A DNA stretch of 64,000 bases from Mycobacterium sp. Z3061 (GTDB lineage: Bacteria; Actinomycetota; Actinomycetes; Mycobacteriales; Mycobacteriaceae): contig NZ_CP134062.1 of assembly GCF_031583025.1 (NCBI RefSeq), positions 1,798,001-1,862,000 on the forward strand, given 5' to 3'. Under the pieces are notes generated by a model that made no database searches, was not told the origin of the DNA, and saw only the letters and a list, made by a program, of their open reading frames with translations. The translations under genes and the position numbers were made by a program. The stretch's first letter is position 1. Every line of letters starts with the position of its first letter. Positions 11,955 to 22,065 of this stretch are shown piece after piece.

Positions 11955-13249
11955 ATAGCCGCCCTTGCCGCCGGCGAAGGGTCCGCCGGCGTTCGCACCA
12001 GCACCGCCGCTGCCGCCGTTGCCGCCGCTAGCGCCTTTGCCCGCGGTGGCACCGGTGCCGGCTGTTGCGGTACCGGCGGTGCCGCCGTTGCCGCCGGCGC
12101 CCCCGTTGGCACCACTGCCGGCGCCGGCGTCGCCGCCTGCGCCGCCGTTGCCACCGCTGCCTGCGTTTCCGCCGATGTTGCCGGCGCCGGTGACGCTGGC
12201 GCCGTTGCCGCCGGCCCCGCCCGCGCCGCCGTTTCCGCCGCCGCTGGACGACCCGCCGGTGCCGCCGGCACCACCGTTTCCGCCGCGTCCACCGTCCCCG
12301 CCGACATTGCCGGTGCTGACGGTGAAGCCGGCGCCGCCGCCGGCGCCGCCGGCACCTCCGGCGCCCCCGTTGTCGGCGACGTTGCCGCCAGCGCCGTTGT
12401 TGCCGACGGCACCGGCGCCGCCATTGCCGCCGGCGCCTCCGTGTCCGCCTTTGCCGCTGACGGCGCCGGTGCCGACCAGCCCGGCCGCTCCACCCGCACC
12501 ACCGGCGCCTCCGGCGGGCGGTAGCTCCGCCGAACCCGGTGTCGGTGCCGCCGTTGCCGCCGCCGCCGCCGTTGCCGCCGTTGCCGGCGTTGCCGCCGGT
12601 GCCGGTGGCGCCGCCGTTGCCGCCGTTGCCGCCAATCCCGCCTTGGCCGCCGGCGTCGCCGGCGAGGCCGGGGCTGGCGCCGTACGGGTTGCCGGTGCTG
12701 CCTTGGCCGCCGTTGCCGCCGTTGCCACCGATGCCGCCGTTGCCCGCGGTGGCGCCGCCACCAGCGGTGCCGGCAGCGCCACCCTTGCCGCCGTTGCCAC
12801 CGCGGGGCGCGGCTTTCCACCAGTCCCGGTGTCGAGGCCGCCCTGGGCGCCGTTCCCGCCGGCCCCGCCGTTCCCGGCGTTGCCGCCGGTGCCGGTCGGG
12901 CCGCCGTCGCCACCGTTGCCGCCCGCACCACCAGCGCCGCCGGCGTCGCCGTTCAAGCCGTCGGCGGCGACGTTGCCGTTGTTGCCGTCGGCGCCGGCAC
13001 CACCGTTGCCGCCGTTGCCGCCGAGGCCCCTTTGCCTGCGGTGGCGCCGCTACCGGCCGAGCCGGCGGCGCCGCCATTGCCTCCGGCGCCGCCGGCTGCG
13101 GCGATCTGTCCGCCGAGCGAGTAGTCGGCGCCGCCGCGGCCGCCATTGCCGCCGGTACCGCCACTGCCGGCGTTGCCACCGGTCCCGGTCGCGCCGCCAG
13201 CACCGCCGTTGCCGCCGGCACCGCCGGCGCCACCGGTGTCACCGGTCAG

Positions 13250-16200
13250 GCCAGGGCGCCGAATTTGCCGGCGTTGCCCGTGCTGCCCTGGCCGCCGTCA
13301 CCACCGGCACCACCCGTGGCGCTGGTGCCGCCGATACCGGGCGTGCCCGCCGCGCCTCCGTCGCCGCCCTTGCCGCCTGCTGGGGCGACAGTTCCACCGG
13401 TGCCGGTGTCCGCACCGCCGGCGCCTCCGTTGCCTCCGTTGCCGCCGCTGCCGGCATTGCCGCCGGCGCCTCCGTTGCCGCCAGCGCCTCCCTTCCCGCC
13501 ACCGCCGCCGTCGAACCCGGGCGCACCGGCCGCGCCGTTGCCGCCGCTGCCACCACTGCCGCCGTTGCCGACCGAGCCGCCGTTGCCGCCGGCCCCGCCG
13601 TTGCCGCCGTTGGCGCCGGCGGTAACGGCAGTGAAACCGGCTCCGCCGGCGCCGCCGTTGCCGCCGCTGGTGACCGCGGCCCCAGACCCGCCGTCGAGGC
13701 CTTTGCTGCCTCCGCTGCCGCCGGTGCCGGGGTTGCCGCCGGTGCCGCCGGTTCCCAACGTGCCCGGGTTGCCGCCGTTGCCGCCGGCCCCGCCGTCGAC
13801 GTACGTGGCGTTCCCGGCTGCACCTGCTCCGCCGTCGCCGGGGGTGCCGGCGTTGCCGCCGTGGCCGCCGGCTCCACCGTTGCCATTCGCTCCGGCGGTG
13901 CCGTGTGCGGCTGTGCCGCCGTTGCCGCCGGCCCCGCCATTGCCGCCGCTGCCGGCTTTGCCGCCCGACCCGCCGTCTTGGCCGGCTCCGTTGTTGACCC
14001 CGGCCACTCCTGCCGCGCCGGTGACGCCGTCGCCGCCGTTACCGCCGGCGGCACCGGCGCCGCCCGCCCCGCCATTGCCGCCGTTACCGCTGATTGAGCC
14101 GCCTGAGCCGCCGTTGCCGCCGTAGCCCCCGCTGCCACCTGCCCCGCCGTCGGTGCCGGAGTCGCCGGAAGTGACGCCGTTGACGCCGGCCTTGCCTGCG
14201 GCGCCATCGGCGCCGGCTCCGCCATTGCCGCCGTTGCCGACGAGCCCGCCGTTGCCTCCGGCTCCGCCATTGCCACCCGTCGCGCCGGCGATGACAGCGT
14301 TAGCGCCGGCTCCGCCGTGGCCTCCGTTGCCGCCGCTGGTGGGCGTAGTGCCGGCTACGCCGTTCGCGCCAAAGCTGGCTCCGGGGCCGCCTGGTACACC
14401 GCCCGCCCCGAAGCCGCCGCCGGCGCCGGGGTTGCCGCCGTTGCCGCCGGCTCCGCCGCTGCCGGCGACGAAGGCATTGGTCACGACGCCGTTCCCGCCG
14501 CTACCACCGTCGCCGGCCTTACCGCCCAAGCCGCCATCGCCGCCGGTCCCGCCGTTGCCGTTGGCGCCCGAGGCCAGGGCCACTCCGCCAAGGCCGCCGG
14601 CACCACCCTTGCCACCGGTGCCGCCGCCCGCGCCGCTCCCGCCGTTCCCGCCGTTACCGGTGGCGGAGAGTGGGTCGCCATCGGCGCCGTTGCGGCCGGT
14701 GCCGCCGACTCCACCGACCCCGCCATCCCCGCCTTTGCCGCCGGAGCCGCCGCTTCCGGATATCGAGCCGCCGTTGCCGGCCATACCGCCCTGCCCGCCG
14801 AGACCGCCATCGCCGCCTAGGGTGCCGGCTGAGTGGTTGGAGTTGCCGTTAGCCCCGTCGCCACCCGCACCGCCCGTGCCGGCGTTGCCGCCGTTGCCGC
14901 CGTTGCCGTACTTGCCGCCATTGCCGCCGACACCGCCTTCGCCGCCGGCCCCGCCGGTGCCGCCCGGGTTGCCTGTGCTGCCTAGCATGAATCCGCTGCC
15001 GCCAGCGCCGCCAGTGCCGCCGACACCGCCCTGACCGCCGTTGCCGCCGCTGGTGGGCGAGGAGCCGGGGCTGCCGTTCGCGCCGGTGGTAGATCCGGTA
15101 CCGCCCGTGCCGCCGGACCCGCCGGTGCCCGGGTCACCGCCGTTGCCGCCCTTGCCACCTGCCCCGCCGTCCTGACCGGGACCGCCCGGGATGGTTGATT
15201 TGGCACCGGCCCCGCCGGCCCCGCCGGCGCCGCCGCTGCCAGCCGTCCCGCCGGCGCCGCCGTTGGCGGCGGCCCCGCCGGCGCCGCCGGTCCCTGTGGT
15301 GCCGTGTGCTGCCGTGCCTCCGCTGCCGCCCTTGCCGCCGTTGCCGCCGGCCCCGCCATTGCCTCCGCTGCCGCCCTTGCCGCCGTCAATGCCATCAGAG
15401 CCGATCCCGCCGCTGCCGCCGCTCCCGCCGTTGGCGCCGTTGCCGCCGTTACCGCCGGGTGCGCCTTGGCCGCCCTTGCCGCCGCTGCCGCCGTTGCCGG
15501 ATATCGAGCCGCCTTGGCCGCCGCTGCCGCCGTTTCCACCGCTACCGCCCGCTTGACCAAGGCCACCGTTGCCGCCAGCCTGACCAGTGCCGTCGGGTCC
15601 TGGCTGGCCGCTGGTGCCTGGCATGCCGGCGGCCCCGTTGCCGCCGGCACCGCCGGCCCCGCCGTTGCCGACCGAGCCTCCGTTACCGCCTGTCCCGCCG
15701 GCGCCACCGTCGACGCCCGCGCTCACGGCGCTGAACCCGGCGCCGCCATTGCCGCCGTTGCCGCCGGCGGTGACCGCGGCCCCGGGGCCGCCGTCGGTGC
15801 CGTTGCTGCCGCCGCTGCCGCCGATGCCATGGTTGCCGCCGGTTCCGCCGGCCCCGAGGGTGCCGGGGTTGCCGCCGTTGCCGCCGGCACCGCCGTTCAT
15901 GAAGGTGGCGTTGCCGGCCGCGCCGGCGCCGCCGTCTCCGGGGGTGCCGGCGTTGCCGCCTTTGCCGCCGGCTCCGCCGTCGCCGTTGGCGCCGAGGGTG
16001 CCGTGGGCGGAGGAGCCGCCGTCACCGCCGGTGCCGCCGTTACCGCCGGCCCCGCCGTTGCCGCCCGAGCCGCCGGCTTGGCCGGCGCCGTTGTCGGTTC
16101 CGGCGGTTCCGGCCTTGCCGGTGATGCCGGCCCCACCGTTGCCGCCGTCGGCCCCGGCGCCGCCTTTCCCGCCGGCCCCACCGTTACCGGAGATCGCGCC

Positions 16201-18030
16201 GCCGGAGCCGCCGGCCCCGCCGCGCCCGCCGGCCCCACCGGCCATGCCCGGGTTGCCCGGGTCGCCTGCGGCCAGCCCGTCGGGTCCGTTGGTGCCGGCG
16301 GCGCCGTTGCCGCCGACACCCCCGGCCCCACCGTTGCCGACCGAGCCGCCGTTGCCGCCGGCACCGCCGGCGCCGCCATTGACACCCGCGGCCACGGCGT
16401 TGAACCCAGCGCCGCCGGTGCCGCCGTTGCCGCCGCTGGTGACCGCCGCTCCCGCCCCACCGTCGAGGCCTTTGCTGCCGCCGGTGCCGCCGATGCCGGG
16501 GTTGCCGCCGTTGCCGCCGACCCCGATGGCGCCGGGGTTGCCACCGTTGCCGCCGGCGCCGCCGTTGACGAACAGGTCGGTGCCGGCCGCGCCCGCTCCA
16601 CCGTCACCGGGGGTGCCGGCGTTGCCGCCGTGGCCGCCGGCGCCGCCGTCGCCGTTGACCCCGGCCGTGCCGTGGGCGGCGGTGCCGCCGTCCCCGCCGG
16701 CGCCACCTGCCCCGCCGGCACCCCCATTTCCGCCCGAGCCGCCGGCCTGGCCGGCGCCGTTGTCTACCCCGGCCGTCCCGGCCTTGCCCGTGATGCCGTT
16801 GCCGCCGTTGCCGCCGGTGGCGCCGTTGCCGCCGGCCCCGCCGGCCCCGTTACCGGACACCGCCCCGCCCAGGCCGCCGGATCCACCGTGACCGCCGGCC
16901 CCGCCGGCGACGCCCGGATTGCCGGAGTCGCCAGGATTGACCCCGCTGGGACCGGCGGTGCCGGCGGCGCCGTTGCCGCCGACACCCCGGCCCCACCGTT
17001 GCCGACCGAACCGCCGTTGCCGCCGGCACCGCCGCTGCCACCGGAAACACCGGCGGCGACGGCGTTGAACCCGGCCCCACCGGCGCCGCCGTTGCCGCCG
17101 GCGGTGACCGCCGCCCCAGATCCGCCGTCTAGGCCTTTGCTGCCGCCGGTGCCGCCGATGCCGGGGTCACCGCCGGTCCCGCCGGTCCCGACCGCTCCGG
17201 GGTTGCCGCCATTACCGCCGGCGCCGCCGTTGACGAACAGGTCCGTGCCGGCCGCTCCGGCGCCGCCGTCGCCGGGGGTGCCCGCGTTGCCGCCGTGGCC
17301 GCCGGTTCCGCCGTTGCCGTTGACCCCGGCCGTGCCGTGGGCGGCGGTGCCGCCGTCCCCGCCGGTGCCGCCGGCCCCGCCGGCCCCGCCATTCCCGCCG
17401 GAGCCACCGGCCTGGCCTGCGCCGTTGTCGGTGCCGGCTGTTCCGGTCTTGCCGCTGATGCCGTCACCGCCGTTGCCGCCGGTGGCACCACTGCCACCGG
17501 CCCCACCGGCCCCGCCGTTGCCGGACACCGTCCCGCCCAGGCCGCCAGCCCCGCCGTGACCCCCGCCCCACCGGCCATGCCGGGCGTGCCGGACTCACCC
17601 GGGTTCACCCCGCTGGGGCCAGAGGTGCCGGCGGCTCCGTTGCCGCCGGCACCCCCAGCGCCGCCATTGCCGACCGAACCCCGTTACCCCCGGCACCCCG
17701 GCCCCGCCGCTGGCGCCCGCGGCGACCGCGCTGAACCCGGCCCCACCCGCACCGCCACTGCCACCGCTGATCACCGCCAGCCCCGGGCCGCCGTCGGCGC
17801 CGGCAACCGCACCCGCGCCGCCGGCCGCACCGCCGTGCCCGCCGCCACCGGCGGCCCCGGGTTGCCGCCGTTACCGCCGGCCCCGCCGTTGACGAAGCTC
17901 GCCGTCCCGGCGGCACCGGCGCCGCCGTCGCCGGGCAACCCGGCCGCCCCACCGGACCCGCCGGCCCCGCCGTTACCGGCCACCCCGGCCTGGCCCAACA
18001 GCCCGCCCGCCCCGCCGGCCCCACCGGTGC
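13250..18030 (-). repeat. Seven tandem PGRS super-modules of about 665-720 bp
   Basis: Within the PGRS, a long unit recurs seven times. A marker encoding SKGLDGG or a variant (NGTDGG, SFGANG, TTGANG) occurs near 17790, 17131, 16466, 15796, 15076, 14363 and 13697, giving intervals of about 659, 665, 670, 720, 713 and 666 bp. Each unit also holds TSGNGGxGG-like, DNGAGQAGG, AHGTxGxNGx[15 protein letters not shown] and GNPG motifs in the same order. The first, second, third, fourth and seventh copies are close relatives; the two at about 14.4 and 15.1 kb have diverged. Tandem duplication of a roughly 220-residue block explains this. Confidence 0.8.
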
Positions 18031-18387
18031 CGCCGTCACCGCCCAGACCGCCGTCGGCACCGGACCCGCCGTGCCCACCAGCACCGTTGTTGACCCCGGC
18101 AGCCCCTGCTTGGCCGGTCAGCCCGCTGCCGCCGGCCCCGCCGGCACCGCCCGCTCCGCCCAAACCGCCCGAGCCGCCGTCGCCGACGAACACCCCGCCC
18201 CGGCCCCCGGCCCCGCCCATGCCGCCGTTTCCGGCGCCGCCGCCGTTGGTGCCCGAATCACCGGGGTTGACCCCGTTGTGCCCGGCCGTGCCGGACAGGC
18301 CGGCACCTCCGACTCCGCCGATGCCGCCGTCGCCGAACACGATTGCCTGCCCGCCGGCGCCGCCGACGCCCCCGACCCCGCCCAGAG

Positions 18388-19104
18388 TCACCGCCGTGCC
18401 CCCGCGCCGCCGGCACCGCCGTTACCCATCAACCAGCCCCCGGCGCCGCCGCTGCCCCCGGCACCCCCGGCCACTCCGGCACCGCCGGCCCCGCCTGTGC
18501 CGATCAACCCCGCCGCACCACCGGCCCCACCCGCCAACGGCGAGCTCCCGGTCGGGCTGTAACCCGCACCACCGTCCCCGAACCACAACCCGCCCGCACC
18601 ACCAGTCGGGCTGGCCGCCGTCCCCGCGGCCCCGTTGCCGATCAAAGCCCGGCCCAGCAACAACTCGGTGGGGAAGTTCAGGATCGGATCCAACACCTGC
18701 CCGAACACACTGTTGATCCACCACTGACTCACCGTGTGCGTCGGCCCGTACACCAACAGCTGGAAGAGGCTGGAAACCGGAGACGCGGCCACCGCCGCCG
18801 CCGACCCCTGCAGCCACGCTGCGGCACCGACCTCCGCGCCGGCGTACTCGCTGGCCGCCGACCGCAACGCCGTCACGAACTGGTCCTGGTAACTGGCCGC
18901 CTGCGCCGCCAACGCCTGATACTCCCGCGCATGGGTACCGAACAAGGCCGCAATCGCCGCCGACACCTCATCACCCGCGGCCGCCGCCACCTGCGTCGTC
19001 GGCATCACCGCCGCCGCATTGCCGGCACTGACATCCGCACCGATCCGCGCCACATCCGAAGCCGCCTGGGTCACGGCCTCCGGCGACACACTGAGAAACG
19101 ACAT
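18388..19104 (-). CDS. PE_PGRS N-terminal segment: PE domain, linker and start of PGRS
   Basis: This is the part of the giant PE_PGRS gene that is intact before the first frameshift (238 codons). Residues 1 to about 95 form the PE domain ([12 protein letters not shown] near the start, [24 protein letters not shown]). After it comes the conserved linker with a hydrophobic and aromatic stretch ([33 protein letters not shown]) and the [17 protein letters not shown] entry into the PGRS. The PE domain with the YxxxD/E-type helix-turn end serves as the ESX-5 export signal in this family. If the frameshift near 18400 is real, this 238-residue product is what the cell makes. Confidence 0.85.
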   Translation of the reverse strand: MSFLSVSPEAVTQAASDVARIGADVSAGNAAAVMPTTQVAAAAGDEVSAAIAALFGTHAREYQALAAQAASYQDQFVTALRSAASEYAGAEVGAAAWLQGSAAAVAASPVSSLFQLLVYGPTHTVSQWWINSVFGQVLDPILNFPTELLLGRALIGNGAAGTAASPTGGAGGLWFGDGGAGYSPTGSSPLAGGAGGAAGLIGTGGAGGAGVAGGAGGSGGAGGWLMGNGGAGGAGARR

Positions 19105-19428
19105 AGCCCGAAGACCCCCTGCGCCCGAATTCACTTCTGCCCGTACGTCACTTCAGTCACACCCCGTGGGGTATCCAGAGAACGACGTTCTCCGATGAAA
19201 CGATTTCGGTTGCCGGATCTTTAGGGCCGAAAGTCCCTCCGGGCGCGTCCGATGGTCCTGAGCCCTGCTCCGTCGGGTGCCTGCCGCGACCCCGGCGGGC
19301 GAAATACGATTGATCTGCGCGACGGCCAGACGTGTGGAGCGCTTGTTGTTACTGTTACAAGGGGTCGCTGCTCACTTTTGCGAGGTCAGCGCGAGGATGC
19401 CGATGGCCGATCTGGGAGGACGGGGTCT
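19105..19428. other. Divergent intergenic region between PE_PGRS and PPE gene
   Basis: This 324-bp spacer must hold the promoters of both the PE_PGRS gene (minus) and the PPE gene (plus). I see no convincing coding sequence in it. On the plus strand a GGGAGGA ribosome-binding site at 19414-19420 decides the PPE start. No clear palindrome or regulator box stands out. Confidence 0.6.
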
Positions 19429-20709
19429 GTGAGTTTCTTTACACTGCCACCGGAAATCAACTCGTTGCGAATGTTCCTCGGTGCTGGAAGCGCACCGATG
19501 TTGCAGGCTGCGGCGGCGTGGGACGGACTGGCGGCTGAGTTGGGTACCGCAGCCCAATCGTTCGGGTCGGTGATCTCCAATCTGGCGGGACAAGCGTGGC
19601 AGGGTGCCGCGTCGGCAGCCATGGCGGCCGCGGCCGCCCCCTATGCGGGCTGGCTGGCCGCCGCCGCCGCACAGTCACAGGGTGCCGCCGGGCAGGCGCT
19701 GGCGGTGGTCAGTGCCTTTGAGGCTGCCCAGGCAGCCACCATTCACCCGGGTGCGGTGGACGCCAACCGGAACGCCTTCGTGAACCTGATCATGACCAAT
19801 CTGTTCGGACAGAACGCGCCCGCGATCGCCCTGGCCGAGAGCATCTACGAGGAGATGTGGGCGCAGGACGTCAGCGCGATGGCCAGCTACTACTCCGGGG
19901 CGGCGGCCGCTGCGGCACAGGTCGTGCCGTGGCAGTCGGTACTGCAGAGCTTCCCGGCCCTGGCGGGTGGGATTGCCAGCGGCCTGAGCGGCGCGGCCGG
20001 CGGCGGTGGCGGTGGCGGCACCGCCGGTGCTGCGGGTGGGGGAGGTGGCGCGAGCGGCGGCGGAGGCGCCCCGCCCCAAGCCACGGGTGCCGAGGGCGCG
20101 GCAGCTGCCGGTGGTGGCGGCGGCGGAGTCGGCAGCGCCGACAGCGGCCTCGCCCCGGCCAGCTACACCGGCGGCGACGCGGGTGCTTACACCGGCGGCA
20201 CCGCCGCTGGGACCGATGTCGGCAGCGCGGCGGCTACCAGCGCAAATCCCGGCGTGGCCACTTCGGGCGTCGGTGGCTTCGGGATGATGCCGATGCCGAT
20301 GCCGATGGGTCTAGGCACCCGGAGCGCCGGTCTACTCGGCGACGGACCCTCGATGCCGGTGCCCGCCAAGGCCGAGGAGAAGGAAGAAGAGGCCGCCGCA
20401 GTCGAGGAAGCCACCGCAGAAGCAGAAGTCACGGCCGAAACGCCCGAGTCCGAAGTGCCGGCCATGAGCGTGCTGCCCACGGCGGTCCCCGGCGCCGCGG
20501 CGGCGGCAGCTCCCGGCGAAGCGAAGCCGGCCACGCAACCAGCAGCGGGAGCATCCAGGATCCCGGCATCGGGATTCCGCGCGTCGGACGCCGTCGCAGA
20601 GGAAGCCGAAGAAACGGTAGCCACGCTACGTCCGAAGATCGCCCCCGGCGAGTTTCGCCCCCGGGCCGAGGAAGAGGAAGAAGCGCGGGTCCAGATCCCC
20701 GGCGCTTGA
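19429..20709 (+). CDS. PPE family protein in the PPE52 (Rv3144c) position, with acidic C-terminus
   Basis: This 426-residue PPE protein starts at the GTG at 19429, eight bases after a GGGAGGA; the longer open frame upstream is not PPE-like. The N-terminal PPE domain (LPPEIN at residues 6-11, WxG motif [17 protein letters not shown]) covers about 180 residues. A Gly-rich linker (about 185-300) follows, then a short MPMPMPMG repeat and a strongly acidic, Ala/Glu-rich tail ([18 protein letters not shown] and EEEEEARV). It lacks the SVP motif. Orientation opposite to nuo and next to the Rv3143-like gene matches PPE52 of M. tuberculosis. It probably leaves the cell through an ESX system with a PE partner; the neighbouring PE_PGRS is divergent and not co-transcribed. 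Confidence 0.9.
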   Translation: MSFFTLPPEINSLRMFLGAGSAPMLQAAAAWDGLAAELGTAAQSFGSVISNLAGQAWQGAASAAMAAAAAPYAGWLAAAAAQSQGAAGQALAVVSAFEAAQAATIHPGAVDANRNAFVNLIMTNLFGQNAPAIALAESIYEEMWAQDVSAMASYYSGAAAAAAQVVPWQSVLQSFPALAGGIASGLSGAAGGGGGGGTAGAAGGGGGASGGGGAPPQATGAEGAAAAGGGGGGVGSADSGLAPASYTGGDAGAYTGGTAAGTDVGSAAATSANPGVATSGVGGFGMMPMPMPMGLGTRSAGLLGDGPSMPVPAKAEEKEEEAAAVEEATAEAEVTAETPESEVPAMSVLPTAVPGAAAAAAPGEAKPATQPAAGASRIPASGFRASDAVAEEAEETVATLRPKIAPGEFRPRAEEEEEARVQIPGA

Positions 20710-20716
20710 CGCGTCG

Positions 20717-21115
20717 CTAGTGCGCAGGGGCGCGCAGCAGGCTCAGCGCCGTGCGGCCCAGCACGATGGGGTCGAGCGGATGCGGCACCGCCGCCTCCGC
20801 GCGTGACCAGCTGGCCAGCCAGGCATCGTCCGGACGCCCGGTCAGCACCAGAATCGGGGGGCACGACGACAGCTCATCCTTGAGCTGCTTGGCAATCCCC
20901 ATGCCGCCGGTCGGCGCAGCCTCTCCGTCGAGGATGGCCAGGTCGATGCCGCCCTCGTCCATCGTGCGGATCACCATCGGGCCGGTGGCGACCTCGACGT
21001 AGCTCAGTTCGGGCAGGTCCGGGTGCAGCCGTTTACCCAGGGCCTGCTTCACCTGTTCGCGGGTATGGACGTTGTCGCTGTAGACGAGGATGCGCAGCGG
21101 GCTGGAGTCGGGCAC
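20717..21115 (-). CDS. Stand-alone response-regulator receiver-like protein (Rv3143-like)
   Basis: This 132-residue protein consists only of a CheY-like receiver fold: RILVYSDNVHTREQV at the start, LAILDGEAAPTGG around the phospho-acceptor position, and LVLTGRPDDAWL. The usual DD acidic pair near residue 10 is reduced to S-D-N, so phosphorylation chemistry may be altered. No output domain follows. It converges with the PPE gene, the ends being 7 bp apart, as in M. tuberculosis Rv3143/PPE52. The partner kinase is unknown. Confidence 0.85.
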   Translation of the reverse strand: MPDSSPLRILVYSDNVHTREQVKQALGKRLHPDLPELSYVEVATGPMVIRTMDEGGIDLAILDGEAAPTGGMGIAKQLKDELSSCPPILVLTGRPDDAWLASWSRAEAAVPHPLDPIVLGRTALSLLRAPAH

Positions 21116-21130
21116 GGTGCAGATGTTAAT

Positions 21131-21673
21131 TCACGCGGTCTGAGCCGGGTGCACGAAGACGGCTTCAGCGGACACCGTGACTGCGTTGGACATCACCCCG
21201 AGTTTGTTCCAGTCCAGGTCGAACCGGGATCGGTCGATCTGCGTCCGGCCCGAAACCCGAACCGACCCGTCGTCGAGTTCGGTGATCGTCACCGGGAGGG
21301 GCACAGGTTCCGTAATGCCCTTGATGGTGAAGTGGGTGTGCAGGTCGGCGGACTTTCCGGTAGCCGGGTGCAGGGCGTTGACGACGACGGCGATCTCGCC
21401 GAAGCGTTCGACGTCGAAGAAGTCGGCCGAACGCAGGTGCTTGTCGCGGCGTGCGATCCCGGTGTCCAGTGAGGCGACCTGGATGTCGATCCGGCCCGAC
21501 ACCTCGCCTTCGCCGGTGAGGCGGCCCTCGCCGCTGAACTCGGTGAAGGCGCCTTTGACGGGCATCAGGCCCCACATGTTGCGGATCTTGAAGGTGACGG
21601 CGGAGCGGTCGGGCACCAGAGCCCACGTCCCGGCGGATTCCGGGTCGGTGAGCAGAGTTTCCAGCGTGGTCAT
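21131..21673 (-). CDS. YceI-family lipid-binding-like protein
   Basis: The protein has 180 residues and is of the YceI lipocalin-like beta-barrel type, known to bind isoprenoid or other hydrophobic molecules. Typical segments are GTWALVPDRSAVTFKIRNMWGL, the KHLRSADFFDVERF motif and TIKGITEPVPLPV. No signal peptide is visible, so it is probably cytosolic. The ATG at 21673 overlaps the stop of the upstream SnoaL-like gene by 4 nt, making this the last gene of the ten-gene operon. A role in carrying a hydrophobic intermediate is inference. Confidence 0.88.
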   Translation of the reverse strand: MTTLETLLTDPESAGTWALVPDRSAVTFKIRNMWGLMPVKGAFTEFSGEGRLTGEGEVSGRIDIQVASLDTGIARRDKHLRSADFFDVERFGEIAVVVNALHPATGKSADLHTHFTIKGITEPVPLPVTITELDDGSVRVSGRTQIDRSRFDLDWNKLGVMSNAVTVSAEAVFVHPAQTA

Positions 21674-22065
21674 CGTGAGTCCCTGACTAGTAGGGGCGCG
21701 AGGTCTGCGGGGTCGAAGTACTCGTCTATGTGGTTGATAAGACCTTCTTTGTCCACCTTGATCACTATGCAAACCCGCATCGCGATCGACTGGCCGCCGT
21801 GGCCTGTGGCGTGCAACACGTGCTGCTGGACGAATCCGTTTTCGAATACCTGGCGGTCCAGGATTTCGTAGCCGCGCGTAGCGGTGGTCGAGAGGAACCA
21901 GTCGATGACGCGCAGTGCCCGCGGCTTGTCATCACAGGTGGTCGGGTCGCGGCGGCCGTCGGTGCGCCAGACGGCGACGTCGTCGCCCCACATCGAGGCG
22001 ACGGTCTCCCGGTCGCCCTTCTCGATTGCGCTGAACAGCCGGTCGGCCAGTTCGTTGACGGTCAT
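21670..22065 (-). CDS. SnoaL/NTF2-like small protein
   Basis: This 131-residue protein has the alpha+beta cone pattern of the SnoaL-like polyketide cyclase/NTF2 superfamily: a helical start (VNELADRLFSAIEKGD), MWGDDVAVW, and a C-terminal strand ending ...LINHIDEYFDPADLAPLL. Such proteins are isomerases, cyclases or ligand carriers; substrate cannot be read from sequence. I chose the ATG at 22065 (MTVNELADR) because it overlaps the DUF6285 stop by 4 nt; the longer frame upstream is basic junk read from the neighbouring gene. Confidence 0.82.
   Translation of the reverse strand: MTVNELADRLFSAIEKGDRETVASMWGDDVAVWRTDGRRDPTTCDDKPRALRVIDWFLSTTATRGYEILDRQVFENGFVQQHVLHATGHGGQSIAMRVCIVIKVDKEGLINHIDEYFDPADLAPLLVRDSR

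Larger units (their letters stand above)
9500..13420 (-). repeat. PGRS array of about 285-305-bp modules marked by [13 protein letters not shown]
   Basis: The peptide DTGTGGxxAPAGG or a decayed version recurs near 13395, 13110, 12820, 12530, 11715, 11425, 11120, 10815, 10530, 9840 and 9545. Most intervals are 285-305 bp (about 95-100 residues); the larger gaps (about 815 and 690 bp) would hold modules that have lost the marker or different sequence. This array is distinct from the 0.67-kb modules on its N-terminal side, so the protein has at least two repeat territories. Confidence 0.7.
6715..19104 (-). pseudogene. Giant PE_PGRS gene, about 4,130 codons, broken by 11 small frameshifts
   Basis: The gene encodes a PE-domain protein with an enormous Gly-Gly-X / Gly-Asn-Gly repeat region. 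It starts at the ATG at 19104 ([11 protein letters not shown]) and its last in-frame stop is at 6715 (...NNGVAGQNS). The glycine frame can be followed through the whole 12.4 kb, but it jumps frame near 18400, 17856, 17697, 17681, 17562, 16985, 13251, 13028, 12814, 12517 and 8838. Ten jumps each equal one missing base, eight of them in runs of four or five C on the plus strand. The one at 12517 equals two missing bases or one extra. They sum to a multiple of three, so the first and last segments are in the same frame. This fits either sequencing deletions in GC-rich repeats or true decay. Members of this family are exported by ESX-5 and are surface-associated. If restored, the protein would far exceed the largest PE_PGRS of M. 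tuberculosis that I know (under about 2,000 residues). Confidence 0.85.

Noticed and set aside
13250..17530. CRISPR-like regular repeats
   Set aside because: The periodicity comes from protein-coding PGRS modules of 290-720 bp; there are no short identical repeats with unique spacers and no cas genes.
6712..18716. Very long plus-strand open frames rich in Pro and Ala (for example 9421-10938, 11965-14097, 15304-17559)
   Set aside because: They are the antisense of the PGRS repeat. GGC/GCC codon repeats keep the opposite strand open and give PPLPP or AAVAA patterns with no known protein features.
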